A DNA stretch of 32,183 bases from JAFDZV01 sp966128725. GTDB taxonomy: Bacteria > Bacteroidota > Ignavibacteria > OLB7. The notes below the pieces were generated by a model. It had not been told where the DNA came from, made no database searches, and saw only the letters and a list, made by a program, of their open reading frames with translations. Where the stretch lies: contig CBHYLN010000052.1 in assembly GCA_966128725.1 (NCBI GenBank), positions 1-32,183 on the forward strand. The letters run 5' to 3'. Positions 8,502-15,343 of the stretch are shown here, in pieces. Within the stretch, counting starts at the first letter, position 1, and each line of letters starts with the position of its first letter. The position numbers and the translations under genes were made by a program.

Positions 8502-9545
8502 ATGAAATTATCGGACTTCCGCTACACCGCACCCAAATCAGTCACTGCCAAGTACCCTGCCGACCCGCGCGACCATTCGAAGCTCCTTGTGCTCGATCGC
8601 AAGACCGGGGAAGCGCAGGATCGTGTGTTCACCGACATCACGGAGTACTTAAAAAAAGGGGACTGTCTTGTTGTAAACGAGTCGCGAGTATTCCCGGCGC
8701 TTTTGATCGGAAAGAAGTAAAAAACACACGCCCAGATCGAGGTTATGCTGCTGCGCGAACTGTCGCAGAAGGATACCTCGTCGCTGTGGGACGTTATCGT
8801 AGATCCGGCGCGAAAGGTGCGCATCGGCAACAAGATCTACTTCGATGACGGCAAGCTGTACTGCGAGGTGATCGACAACACCACCTCGCGGGGGCGTACG
8901 GTTCGGTTCAACCATACCGGCGATCTGTTCAAGACCATCGAACGCATCGGCCTGATGCCGTTGCCGCCGTATATCGGGCGCGAGCCTTCCAACGACGATC
9001 GGGATTTCTATCAAACGATCTTCGCGCGTGTCAACGGCTCGGTGGCGGCTCCAACAGCGGGGCTGCATTTCTCGAAGCGGTTGCTTGCACGATTGGAGCG
9101 CAAGGGCGTGAAGATTGCCCGCATCATGCTGCATATCAACCGTTCGACGTTCGATCCGGTTGAGGTTGAGGATCTTACCAAGCACAAGATGCATTCGGAG
9201 TACTTCGAGATCCCGGCCGCGGCAGCCGAAGCAATCAACAGCACGATCAAGTCCAAGGGGAATGTGTTCGCTGTTGGGGCATCGGTGGTCAGGGCGCTGG
9301 AAAGCTCGGTGCTTACCGTTGGCACGGTAAAGCCAAATCGTGCCTGGACCGACAAGTTCATCTATCCGCCGTATGACTTCAAGATCGTCGATCGCCTGAT
9401 CACGAACTTCCATCAGCCGGAAAGCACCGTGCTTATGATGGTGTGCGCGTTCGCGGGCCGCGAGCGTGTCCTGAAGGCATACAAGCAGGCCATCAAGTCC
9501 GGCTTCCGATTCTACAGCTATGGCGATGCCATGCTGATTCTCTGA
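8502..9545 (+). pseudogene. queA: queA, tRNA preQ1(34) S-adenosylmethionine ribosyltransferase-isomerase, interrupted by an in-frame TAA
   Basis: The two halves (8502-8720 and 8721-9545) are in one frame and together make 347 codons, the normal QueA length. QueA transfers and rearranges the ribosyl moiety of SAM onto preQ1 at position 34 of tRNAs, the penultimate step of queuosine synthesis. N-terminal hallmarks (KYPADPRDHSKLLVLDR, VVNESRVFPA) and C-terminal ones (APTAGLHFS, ITNFHQPEST, GDAMLIL) are all intact. TAA at 8718-8720 lies between IGKK and KTHAQIEVMLLREL. Many QueA proteins have Glu or Lys there, so one substitution (for example GAA or AAA to TAA) explains it. No frameshift is needed on either side. 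ATG at 8745 could start the second half alone, but that fragment lacks the first 81 residues. Options are a recent nonsense mutation, a sequencing error, or readthrough. Confidence 0.85.
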
Positions 9546-9576
9546 TCCAGGCTACGCCTGCAACGCAGCCATTCCC

Positions 9577-9616
9577 AACGCGGTGGTGTCGCGCGAAATC
9601 GCGATGCCACCGCGTT
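9577..9616 (+). terminator. terminator hairpin after queA
   Basis: A 10-bp stem (9577-9586 with 9607-9616) has a nested TCGCG/CGCGA stem (9589-9593 with 9600-9604). It starts 31 nt after the queA stop and is followed by TTGCATTTGG. It sits in the convergent gap with the HD-domain gene. Confidence 0.65.
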
Positions 9617-9627
9617 TGCATTTGGAA

Positions 9628-9649
9628 GCCCGCGCCCGATCGCGCGGGC
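9628..9649 (-). terminator. terminator hairpin after the HD-domain gene
   Basis: An 8-bp GC-only stem (9628-9635 with 9642-9649) with a 6-nt loop lies 2 nt past the minus-strand stop codon. It is followed on that strand by TTCCAAATGC, so the T tract is weak. Confidence 0.45.
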
Positions 9650-9651
9650 CA

Positions 9652-10233
9652 TCACGGCGTTACGCCACCGTTGGCGTGAAGCTCCGCCAGCAGTTGCCAC
9701 GCCTTCCGGTACTTCTCCATCCGCGCCGCATCCTTCACCTTCATCGGGCGATTGCTTCGGCGGACGTCCATGTTGTCCTCCAGATCCGCCAGCTTTACCG
9801 CGCGGGCCAGCGGGTTGGGCGCGATGCGCCGTACGAACGTGGTGTAGTTCTCGCCCTTGCGGCGCGTAAGGCATTCCACGGCGGTCACCACATGTTCCGG
9901 GAATCCCATCTCAAGCAGGTTGCCGGTGGTGGTGTCGGAATCCTCCACAACGTCGTGCAGAAACGCCACGATCTTCTCCTCGGTGGATCGGCAGCGGCCT
10001 GCAACGCCGAGCACATGAAGGATGTAGGGCTGGTTGTACTTGTCGGTCTGGCCGCGATGTGTGGCGATCGCAAGCTCGACCGCCCGCTCCACCAGCAGCG
10101 CGGTTTGCGCCGTGGTGTCGGCCGGTGTGCGTGTACGGCGCGGGCTTGCAGTGGTGCGCGTTCGCTGCGCCCTGACACGTGTTGTGCCCGTGGTGGTAGT
10201 ACGCCGTGCCGGCGGTGCCGCCTTCTTTGCCAT
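9652..10233 (-). CDS. HD-domain phosphohydrolase (RelA/SpoT-HD-like, HD_4 type) with basic N-terminal tail
   Basis: The product is 193 aa. Residues 43-190 form an HD domain with the metal ligands in place: His73 in PYILH, His93-Asp94 in FLHDVVED, and Asp150 in KLADLEDNMD. These match stand-alone HD proteins related to the (p)ppGpp hydrolase half of RelA/SpoT, so a nucleotide such as ppGpp is a possible substrate; that is inference. Residues 1-42 are an unusual low-complexity Thr/Arg/Ala/Pro tail with about ten Arg and two Lys, likely disordered and perhaps nucleic-acid binding. The start MAKKAAPP is the first plausible one, since the frame further upstream overlaps the OsmC gene. It lies 50 nt downstream of the OsmC-family gene on the same strand, so the two may be cotranscribed. 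Confidence 0.8.
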   Translation of the reverse strand: MAKKAAPPARRTTTTGTTRVRAQRTRTTASPRRTRTPADTTAQTALLVERAVELAIATHRGQTDKYNQPYILHVLGVAGRCRSTEEKIVAFLHDVVEDSDTTTGNLLEMGFPEHVVTAVECLTRRKGENYTTFVRRIAPNPLARAVKLADLEDNMDVRRSNRPMKVKDAARMEKYRKAWQLLAELHANGGVTP

Positions 10234-10283
10234 GTATGGTCCCGTGTGTTCGTATAAATGCAAGGTGTGCCGTGGCAGGCCGT

Positions 10284-10724
10284 TCAGGCCTCGGCGAAGG
10301 CCACGGTGTCGAAGATCCTGATGCCGTGTGTCAAAGTCTTGTGAACCGGGCAACGGCCCACGATCTGCTCCAGACGTTTCCGTTCGCCGTCGTCGAACGT
10401 GCCGCCCAGCGTAACGGAGGCCTGCACGCGCTCGATCAGGCCGGCATCCTCCTCCTCGCACTGTTCGCAATCCTGGGCGTGAACCCTGTCGAACTGATAT
10501 TCCATCCTGACCCACGCAAGGTTGATACCCTTGTGCCGGGCGTACAGGCGAAGCGTAAGCGCCGTGCAGGCCGCAAGGCCGCCTATCAGCAGCTCGTACG
10601 GTGTCGGGCCTTCGTCGCCTCCTCCGTCGGCAATCGGTTCATCGCCATACCACGTATGGCGGTTGTTGGTGATCGCCACACGTGTTCCGTTATCCAGGTA
10701 TGCCGAGATGCGGTGCATGCTCAT
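10284..10724 (-). CDS. OsmC/Ohr family protein (thiol peroxidase-like)
   Basis: The product is 146 aa, the usual OsmC-family length. The two redox cysteines are present: Cys53 in GLAACTALTLRLYA and Cys125 in GRCPVHKTL. GPTPYELLIGGLAAC is the family hallmark. Members reduce organic hydroperoxides in the cytosol using the Cys pair. The TPYELL/CPVHKTL pattern is closer to the YhfA/OsmC-like branch than to Ohr. An extra acidic loop with two Cys (CEQCEEED, 86-93) may bind a metal; this is only a sequence impression. ATG at 10724 and ATG at 10718 are both possible starts. First gene of a likely two-gene unit with the HD protein. Confidence 0.88.
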   Translation of the reverse strand: MSMHRISAYLDNGTRVAITNNRHTWYGDEPIADGGGDEGPTPYELLIGGLAACTALTLRLYARHKGINLAWVRMEYQFDRVHAQDCEQCEEEDAGLIERVQASVTLGGTFDDGERKRLEQIVGRCPVHKTLTHGIRIFDTVAFAEA

Positions 10725-10847
10725 GGTACTCCAAGTGTTAAGGTCAGCCAGTGCGGGCAGGCAACGCCACGACCTTCAAAAATACAATCGCCGGCAACAG
10801 GAATACCGTGTTTCGTAACCGGCTGGCATGGTGGGTGCGCTTCCGGC

Positions 10848-10879
10848 TCTGGCTGCTACCGCCAAACACAGTAACTTTG
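10848..10879 (+). promoter_or_regulatory. Bacteroidota-type promoter directly before rnhA
   Basis: TAACTTTG (10872-10879) matches TAnnTTTG exactly. TCTG (10848-10851), three of four bases of the -33 box TTTG, is 20 nt upstream, the same spacing as at the tRNA-Asn promoter. The rnhA ATG begins 6 nt after the -7 box, so transcription would start at or next to the start codon. Confidence 0.5.
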
Positions 10880-10884
10880 CCGAT

Positions 10885-11373
10885 ATGGTCGATCAATCCG
10901 AAGTCATCATCTATACCGATGGCGCCTGTTCCGGTAATCCGGGGCCTGGCGCGTATGCCGCTGTCCTGATGGCCAATGGCAAACGCATCGAGCTGTCGCA
11001 GGGCTATCGTCGTACAACCAACAACCGAATGGAGCTGCTGGCCGTGATCGCCGCACTGGAGCGCCTTACGCGCCCGTGCAAGGTTACGCTGTACAGCGAT
11101 TCGCAATACGTCGTCGATTCGGTTACGAAGCGCTGGGTGTACGGCTGGCAGCGCAACGGCTGGCGGAAGGCGGATAAGAAGCCAGCCTTGAACGTTGATC
11201 TATGGCAGCGATTGCTGCCCCAGTTGGAGCGCCACGAGGTGACCTTCAAGTGGGTGCGCGGGCACAACAACAACGTTGAGAACGAGCGGTGCGACGAGCT
11301 TGCCGTTGCCGCGTCGCAGGGGGGCGATCTCCTCGTGGACGAGGGGTTTGCCAAGGCCGCGGCCCTTTCGTAA
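10885..11373 (+). CDS. rnhA: ribonuclease HI
   Basis: The product is 162 aa. It cuts the RNA strand of RNA-DNA hybrids (primer removal, R-loops) in the cytosol. All catalytic residues are visible: Asp12 in YTDGACSGNPGPG, Glu50 in NNRMELLAVI, Asp72 in YSDSQYV, His127 in VRGHNNNVEN and Asp137 in ERCDELA. The basic handle WVYGWQRNGWRKADKKP (84-100) is present, so this is the E. coli-like type with a protrusion. A short C-terminal extension (about 15 aa) follows the core. Start MVDQSEVIIYTDG is chosen because it sits just after a promoter box; an in-frame ATG at 10828 would add 19 unconserved residues and lies upstream of that box. The mRNA is probably leaderless. Confidence 0.96.
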   Translation: MVDQSEVIIYTDGACSGNPGPGAYAAVLMANGKRIELSQGYRRTTNNRMELLAVIAALERLTRPCKVTLYSDSQYVVDSVTKRWVYGWQRNGWRKADKKPALNVDLWQRLLPQLERHEVTFKWVRGHNNNVENERCDELAVAASQGGDLLVDEGFAKAAALS

Positions 11374-11425
11374 GTCGTGACTTCTTCAGCCGCGTCCGTT
11401 GGTGCCATAATAATCTTCACAGCAC

Positions 11426-12007
11426 GTGCCCGAAGAACCATCGTTGCTCTCCTCATTGCTCGCGGCGGTACAGTGGTCGCCACTGCATCTGCTGATGGGC
11501 GTGGTTATTGCCGAGCGCATCACTCTGCTGATCCGTTCGACCCGTAATACACGCGCCGCGCGCGCACGTGGCGCGGTGGAGTTCGGCGCCGATCACTATC
11601 CTGCGATCGTGGCGATGCATGTGCTCTGGTGTGTCACGATGATCGTGGAAGTGGTGTTGCTTACGCGGGCCATCAACCCGTTCTGGCCGGCGTTGCTGGC
11701 CATCGCAATCGCCGCAATGGGGCTCAGGTATTGGTGCATGCGCGTGCTGGGGTCGCGTTGGAGCATCAGGATACTGGTAGTGCCCGGCGACAAGGCCGTA
11801 CACCGCGGCCCGTACAAGTGGCTGCGGCACCCGGTGTATCTGGCCGTTGGGCTGGAGCTGGCCGTTATCCCGGTTATCGTTGGCGCCTACCTTACGGCCA
11901 TCACCGCAACGCTGATCCACCTGCTGTTGATGCGTATCCGTATACGGGCCGAGGAGAACGCTCTGCGCCGTGCGGGCAAGGGGTACGATCGCGTGGGCGC
12001 ACGGTAG
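11426..12007 (+). CDS. isoprenylcysteine carboxyl methyltransferase-like membrane protein
   Basis: The product is 193 aa with a GTG start. Hydrophobic segments at about 15-35, 60-80, 85-104 and 138-169 make it an integral inner-membrane protein. The signature after the third segment, GDKAVHRGPYKWLRHPVYLAV (split here by the RHPxY core at 134-138), and the C-terminal RAEENALRR (174-182) match the ICMT/PEMT superfamily, which methylates lipids or lipid-like carboxylates with SAM. The closest style is Bacillus YpbQ, which methylates alkylpyrones made by a type III PKS, but no such PKS is nearby, so the substrate is unknown. It follows rnhA by 52 nt on the same strand and may be cotranscribed. 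No strong ribosome-binding site is visible before the GTG. Confidence 0.75.
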   Translation: MPEEPSLLSSLLAAVQWSPLHLLMGVVIAERITLLIRSTRNTRAARARGAVEFGADHYPAIVAMHVLWCVTMIVEVVLLTRAINPFWPALLAIAIAAMGLRYWCMRVLGSRWSIRILVVPGDKAVHRGPYKWLRHPVYLAVGLELAVIPVIVGAYLTAITATLIHLLLMRIRIRAEENALRRAGKGYDRVGAR

Positions 12008-12118
12008 AGGCCCACGGAAACACGTTCCGCTTTCCTTTCCGTATTGCTTGCTCCCTTTCTTAAACACCTCGTGGCTGTCCGCCTGCCGCAATGGCCGCGG
12101 CTGACGAGTTGATAGCCT

Positions 12119-13171
12119 CTATGGTTTGAACTTCGTGGCCGTAAGGAATTGCTCGTCGGTAAGCGAGCCCAGGAAGTTGATCAGGTCGGCACGTTCCTCG
12201 GCTGTAAGCTCGAACGAATGGATGGTGGCGTCGGTGCCGGGATGTCCCTTGCCGCCGGACGTGTAATGGTTGAGAACATCGGCGAGCGTGGCAAGCGAAC
12301 CATCGTGCATATAGGGCGCGGTGACGGCAATGTTGCGCAGCGTTGGCACCTTGAATCGTCCGTCGTCGGCCGGGTTCTCGGTGACGCGCATGCGGCCGTG
12401 ATCCTCATAATCGGCGTACAGACCGTTGTTGCGGAATGCGTTGTTGGTAAGGTTGTACCCCACATGGCAGTGCGTGCATTCGGTACGTTCGCCCATGAAC
12501 AGCGCCAGGCCTCGGCGCTCGGATGCCGACAGTGCCGATGAGTCTCCCTGCTGAAACTTGTCGTATCGCGAGTTACCGCTTACCATCGTCCGCACGAATG
12601 TCGCGATCGCCTTGGTTACCCATTCCGCCTTTGGCTCGGCATTGTACGCGCTGGCAAAAAGCTGCACGTAGGCCGGGTCGGCCGCAACGCGTTGCACCAC
12701 CTCGCCCATCGTCATATCCATTTCCAACGGATTGATGATCGGCTGGATCGCCTGCTGTTCAAGGGTTGGCGCGCCACCATCCCAGAAGAATGATGTGTTG
12801 TATGCCATGTTGATCAACGCCGGCGCGTTGCGCCCGCCCACGCGGCCCAGCACCCCGATGCTGAATCGGCGTGGGTCGGCAAAGGCGTTCTCCTGAAGGT
12901 GGCAGCTTCCGCAGGCAACCTCCTCGGTACGCGAGAGACGTTTATCGAAGAAGAGCTTGCGGCCAAGCTCGATGCGTGCCAAGGTGGGCTGATTGTCGGC
13001 CGGGTAGCGCGGCTGCGGGAATCCTGCCGGCACCTCGATAACCGGTGGTGGTGGGGGTTCGGCTGTGCTGTTGCAGCCGCCGGCAACAATCGGCGCCACA
13101 AGGGCCGCGGCCAGCAGTCCTGTCCGCGCCAAAACAACGGCGCATGCTCTCGACAATGATCGATGCTGCAT
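12119..13171 (-). CDS. di-haem cytochrome c peroxidase-like protein, MbnH/MauG family
   Basis: The product is 350 aa. A leader with hydrophobic core (about 12-30) ends VAGGC at Cys33, a probable though non-ideal lipobox, followed by a Pro-rich linker, so it is probably a periplasm-facing lipoprotein. Two c-type haem sites are present: CGSCH (87-91) and CTHCH (232-236). Further family motifs are RKLFFDKRLS, RNAPALINMAY, FFWDGGAPTLE and FKVPTLRNIAVTAPYMHDGS. The family includes bacterial CcP (reduces peroxide), MauG and MbnH (oxidise aromatic residues of a partner protein). The start lies 2 nt after the stop of the MbnP-like gene (TAA-AG-ATG), implying translational coupling. That neighbour favours the MbnH-like role over simple peroxide detoxification. 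Confidence 0.87.
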   Translation of the reverse strand: MQHRSLSRACAVVLARTGLLAAALVAPIVAGGCNSTAEPPPPPVIEVPAGFPQPRYPADNQPTLARIELGRKLFFDKRLSRTEEVACGSCHLQENAFADPRRFSIGVLGRVGGRNAPALINMAYNTSFFWDGGAPTLEQQAIQPIINPLEMDMTMGEVVQRVAADPAYVQLFASAYNAEPKAEWVTKAIATFVRTMVSGNSRYDKFQQGDSSALSASERRGLALFMGERTECTHCHVGYNLTNNAFRNNGLYADYEDHGRMRVTENPADDGRFKVPTLRNIAVTAPYMHDGSLATLADVLNHYTSGGKGHPGTDATIHSFELTAEERADLINFLGSLTDEQFLTATKFKP

Positions 13172-13173
13172 CT

Positions 13174-13992
13174 TTATGGCTCCACGGTCATGAATCCCGA
13201 ACCCTGTGCGTTGCCTGCAACCACGTCGGTCTGCGGGCCGTTGTTCGCGATGCGGTCGCCGATGGCGCCCACCAGATTCGGGCGGTGCTGGCCGTCGGGC
13301 GTTACGAAAAGCTTGTTGACGTTCACATGCAACGTTGCGCTGTTGGTTCCCGTGCCACGCACGCTGAACTGGCCGTTGGCGGTAATTCTCATGTACCGCT
13401 TGTCGTCGCCCACGTGGTAGTAGAACTGTTCCCATGTGTTCAGTACATACGAGCGGCCCTCGATCTTCAGGAAGATGTAGCCGGGATTCCATCCCCAGTA
13501 CATGTCGGCATCCACGTCCAACGGATACTCCTTTGTTGAAGCGTCGCCGTGATTAAGCGGCTGCGCTGCCGAGTCGAGCAGTGGAACTCCGATCGCGAAT
13601 GCCAGCCCCTTGTACGTGCCGCGCTTTGCCATCACGCGCACCACCATCGTCGCGGGGTTCTCCTGGTCCACCAGTGTTACGCCGTAGCGAATCGGCTTAC
13701 CCGATGTGTCAACAAACGCGGCCGCAACCGTGGCGCCGTTGCTGTCGATCAACGAAGGCGCACAGGCGTAAAACCGGAAGCGCGACACCTTGTACTGCGC
13801 TCCTGATTCGGACGTCATCACCGAGTCGAACACCACGGGCTTATCGCCGGCGAAGGCCCGTACGTTGAATGTGAACATTACCGCCGCGGTATCCGCAGGT
13901 GTGGTGCCGGGTGGTGTTGTGGGGTCATCCGCACACGCCGCCAACATGGCCAGCAGCAGCGGAACGATGTATGTAATGCGTGAAGGATACAT
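13174..13992 (-). CDS. MbnP-like lipoprotein
   Basis: The product is 272 aa. A short signal peptide with lipobox LAAC (Cys20) is followed by a Thr/Pro linker and a beta-rich domain with the family's landmarks: VMFTFNVRAFAGDKPVVFDS near the N terminus, YKVSRFRFY, and MYWGWNPGYIFLKIEG (164-179). MbnP proteins are periplasmic or lipid-anchored partners of MbnH-type di-haem enzymes; in the characterised methanobactin-operon case MbnH converts a Trp of MbnP to kynurenine and the protein binds copper. Candidate Trp residues here are 166, 168 and 187. No methanobactin precursor or biosynthesis genes are nearby, so this is the stand-alone MbnPH pair. Start at MYPSRI puts the leader first. A GGAGAG stretch lies more than 10 nt upstream of the ATG. 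Confidence 0.82.
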   Translation of the reverse strand: MYPSRITYIVPLLLAMLAACADDPTTPPGTTPADTAAVMFTFNVRAFAGDKPVVFDSVMTSESGAQYKVSRFRFYACAPSLIDSNGATVAAAFVDTSGKPIRYGVTLVDQENPATMVVRVMAKRGTYKGLAFAIGVPLLDSAAQPLNHGDASTKEYPLDVDADMYWGWNPGYIFLKIEGRSYVLNTWEQFYYHVGDDKRYMRITANGQFSVRGTGTNSATLHVNVNKLFVTPDGQHRPNLVGAIGDRIANNGPQTDVVAGNAQGSGFMTVEP

Positions 13993-14411
13993 CTGACGCT
14001 CTCTCTCTCCGTTAGAATGCCGTTGCCGGCTTGCCTTTCCCGATTGTGTGCGCGGACTGCGCTTTGATGACACATGCCAATATGCGGCCATCACGGCCAA
14101 CAACACAACCGCCGGATGTGGGGAGGCGAATTGCCTATCTTGGCGCCATCCATTGTTGGCGGTATCAGAAAGGATTGAAATGAGGGCGACGGTCATGCTC
14201 CATCCCGGCAACACGCCGGTTGATTGCATGGTCGGCCACGCAGTGCGTTCGGCGGATTTTGCTGCCCGCCGTTTCCGCCACCGGGATGCATGTGGTTACA
14301 TGGCATACGCAATGCGCCGGGCCGGCGGGCCGTCTGTGTACACATTGCGATGAACGATATCAAGGATCGGCTCGCCATCGCGCACGATGGCGGGGCACTA
14401 CAGGAGAAGCC
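13993..14411. other. divergent intergenic region between the MbnP-like gene and acpS
   Basis: This 419-bp gap must hold promoters for both directions. I see no good TAnnTTTG box; TATCTTGG at 14136-14143 is the nearest. A 57-codon open frame at 14180-14353 (plus) starts with ATG preceded by AAAGGA at fair spacing. Its product is Arg/Met-rich and resembles nothing I recognise, so I leave it as a weak candidate only. Confidence 0.4.
14180..14353 (+). CDS. weak candidate small ORF upstream of acpS
   Basis: 57 codons, starting MRATVMLHPGN and ending SVYTLR, with AAAGGA before the ATG. It ends 58 nt before acpS. Composition is Arg/Ala/Met-rich, with no signal peptide or domain seen. It may be chance coding potential in GC-rich DNA; a function cannot be stated. 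Confidence 0.15.
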   Translation: MRATVMLHPGNTPVDCMVGHAVRSADFAARRFRHRDACGYMAYAMRRAGGPSVYTLR

Positions 14412-14786
14412 ATGATTGTTGGAATCGGTACCGATCTGGCCGAGGTTGGGCGTATTGCCGAGGCCCTGGCGACATATGGCGAACAGTTCGAGCAACGCGT
14501 GTTCGCCGAGTCCGAAGTTGCGTACTGCAAACGCTCGCCGCTTCGCATGGCCGAACGCTTTGCAGCCCGGTTCGCGGCGAAGGAGGCGTTCTCCAAGGCG
14601 ATCGGCACCGGCATGCGGATGGGTGTGCGATGGCGCGACATCGTTGTACGCCGTGCGCCCGGCGGCCGTCCGTTTCTGGAGCTGCACGGTCGCGCCGCCG
14701 AATTGGCTGCCGGGATGACCGCGCATCTCTCGCTGACGCATACCGACGATACCGCGATGGCGGTTGTGATTCTGGAACGGCCCTAG
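14412..14786 (+). CDS. acpS: holo-[acyl-carrier-protein] synthase
   Basis: The product is 124 aa, the normal AcpS length. It transfers the 4'-phosphopantetheine arm of CoA to the serine of apo-ACP, activating it for fatty acid synthesis. Magnesium/CoA-binding motifs are clear: GIGTDLAEVGRI with Asp8, and RFAAKEAFSKAIG with Glu58. The C terminus HLSLTHTDDTAMAVVILE is the usual last beta strand. The start is fixed by AGGAG (14402-14406) five nt before the ATG; the frame is open further upstream but without family similarity. It has no partner gene on the same strand closer than 550 bp, so it appears monocistronic. Confidence 0.95.
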   Translation: MIVGIGTDLAEVGRIAEALATYGEQFEQRVFAESEVAYCKRSPLRMAERFAARFAAKEAFSKAIGTGMRMGVRWRDIVVRRAPGGRPFLELHGRAAELAAGMTAHLSLTHTDDTAMAVVILERP

Positions 14787-15343
14787 ACATCTGGCGGTTG
14801 GCGCGGCCCGGTTCTCAATCATGTTGCCCGTTGCCGTTGCACTCTCCGACCCTGTGCGCAATTGCCGTGACGTTTTTGCACGGCCATGCGTAATAAATGC
14901 GTACCACTACCCGTGCCAACGAATGATAGCATTGCAGTGATGCATGCGGTCGCATCGGTTTGTCGCCTGGTGTGACATCCGGGATGATTGCCGGTCAATA
15001 CGTTCAACATGCGGGTGTGAACGTTCGGGGGGCACCCTGTTCATCAATCGCACAGGCGCTGCCGCTACAACAGCGGAATCGCAAGTCGTGAATGTTATGA
15101 TGTGCCAAGCCGTCTGGCAGTTGCCGCGGATGTGTGCAACAACCGGGATGGCACCACGGCCGGCAACATTTTGGTTCGCCCTGTGTTTCAACATCAAGGC
15201 GGTTGACTTGTTGGCGGTTATTACCCGACCGATGCACCCACGATAATTCCGGCACGGATCCACACTTCACGTGGTTTGAAATTCCGCCTGTGCTTCGGCG
15301 ACACAGTTGTGCGGAGGTGTTTTTATTGAGGAGAGCTTGATAG
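14787..15343. other. 557-bp intergenic region before the IgGFc-like gene array
   Basis: No convincing gene or tRNA. It carries the element at 14865-14897 shared with the upstream region of the next paralogue, and a Shine-Dalgarno GAGGAGA at 15329-15335. No clear terminator for acpS was found. Confidence 0.5.
14865..14897 (+). promoter_or_regulatory. conserved upstream element, copy 1 (dyad CCGTG-N9-CACGG)
   Basis: CCGTGACGTTTTTGCACGG has perfect 5-bp inverted arms. The 33-bp block ending ATGCGTAATAAA aligns without gaps to 18143-18175 upstream of the second array gene (26 of 33 identical by eye). It lies about 450 bp before the first array gene. Possibly a transcription-factor site or remnant of a common leader. 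Confidence 0.4.

Noticed and set aside
8745..9545. Second half of queA as an independent gene
   Set aside because: It begins in the middle of the QueA fold with no ribosome-binding site; the upstream half is in the same frame and completes the family length, so one interrupted gene is the better description.
14944..15246. 100-codon plus-strand frame in the gap before paralogue 1
   Set aside because: No Shine-Dalgarno, Cys/Arg/Trp-rich composition and no domain; it looks like chance.
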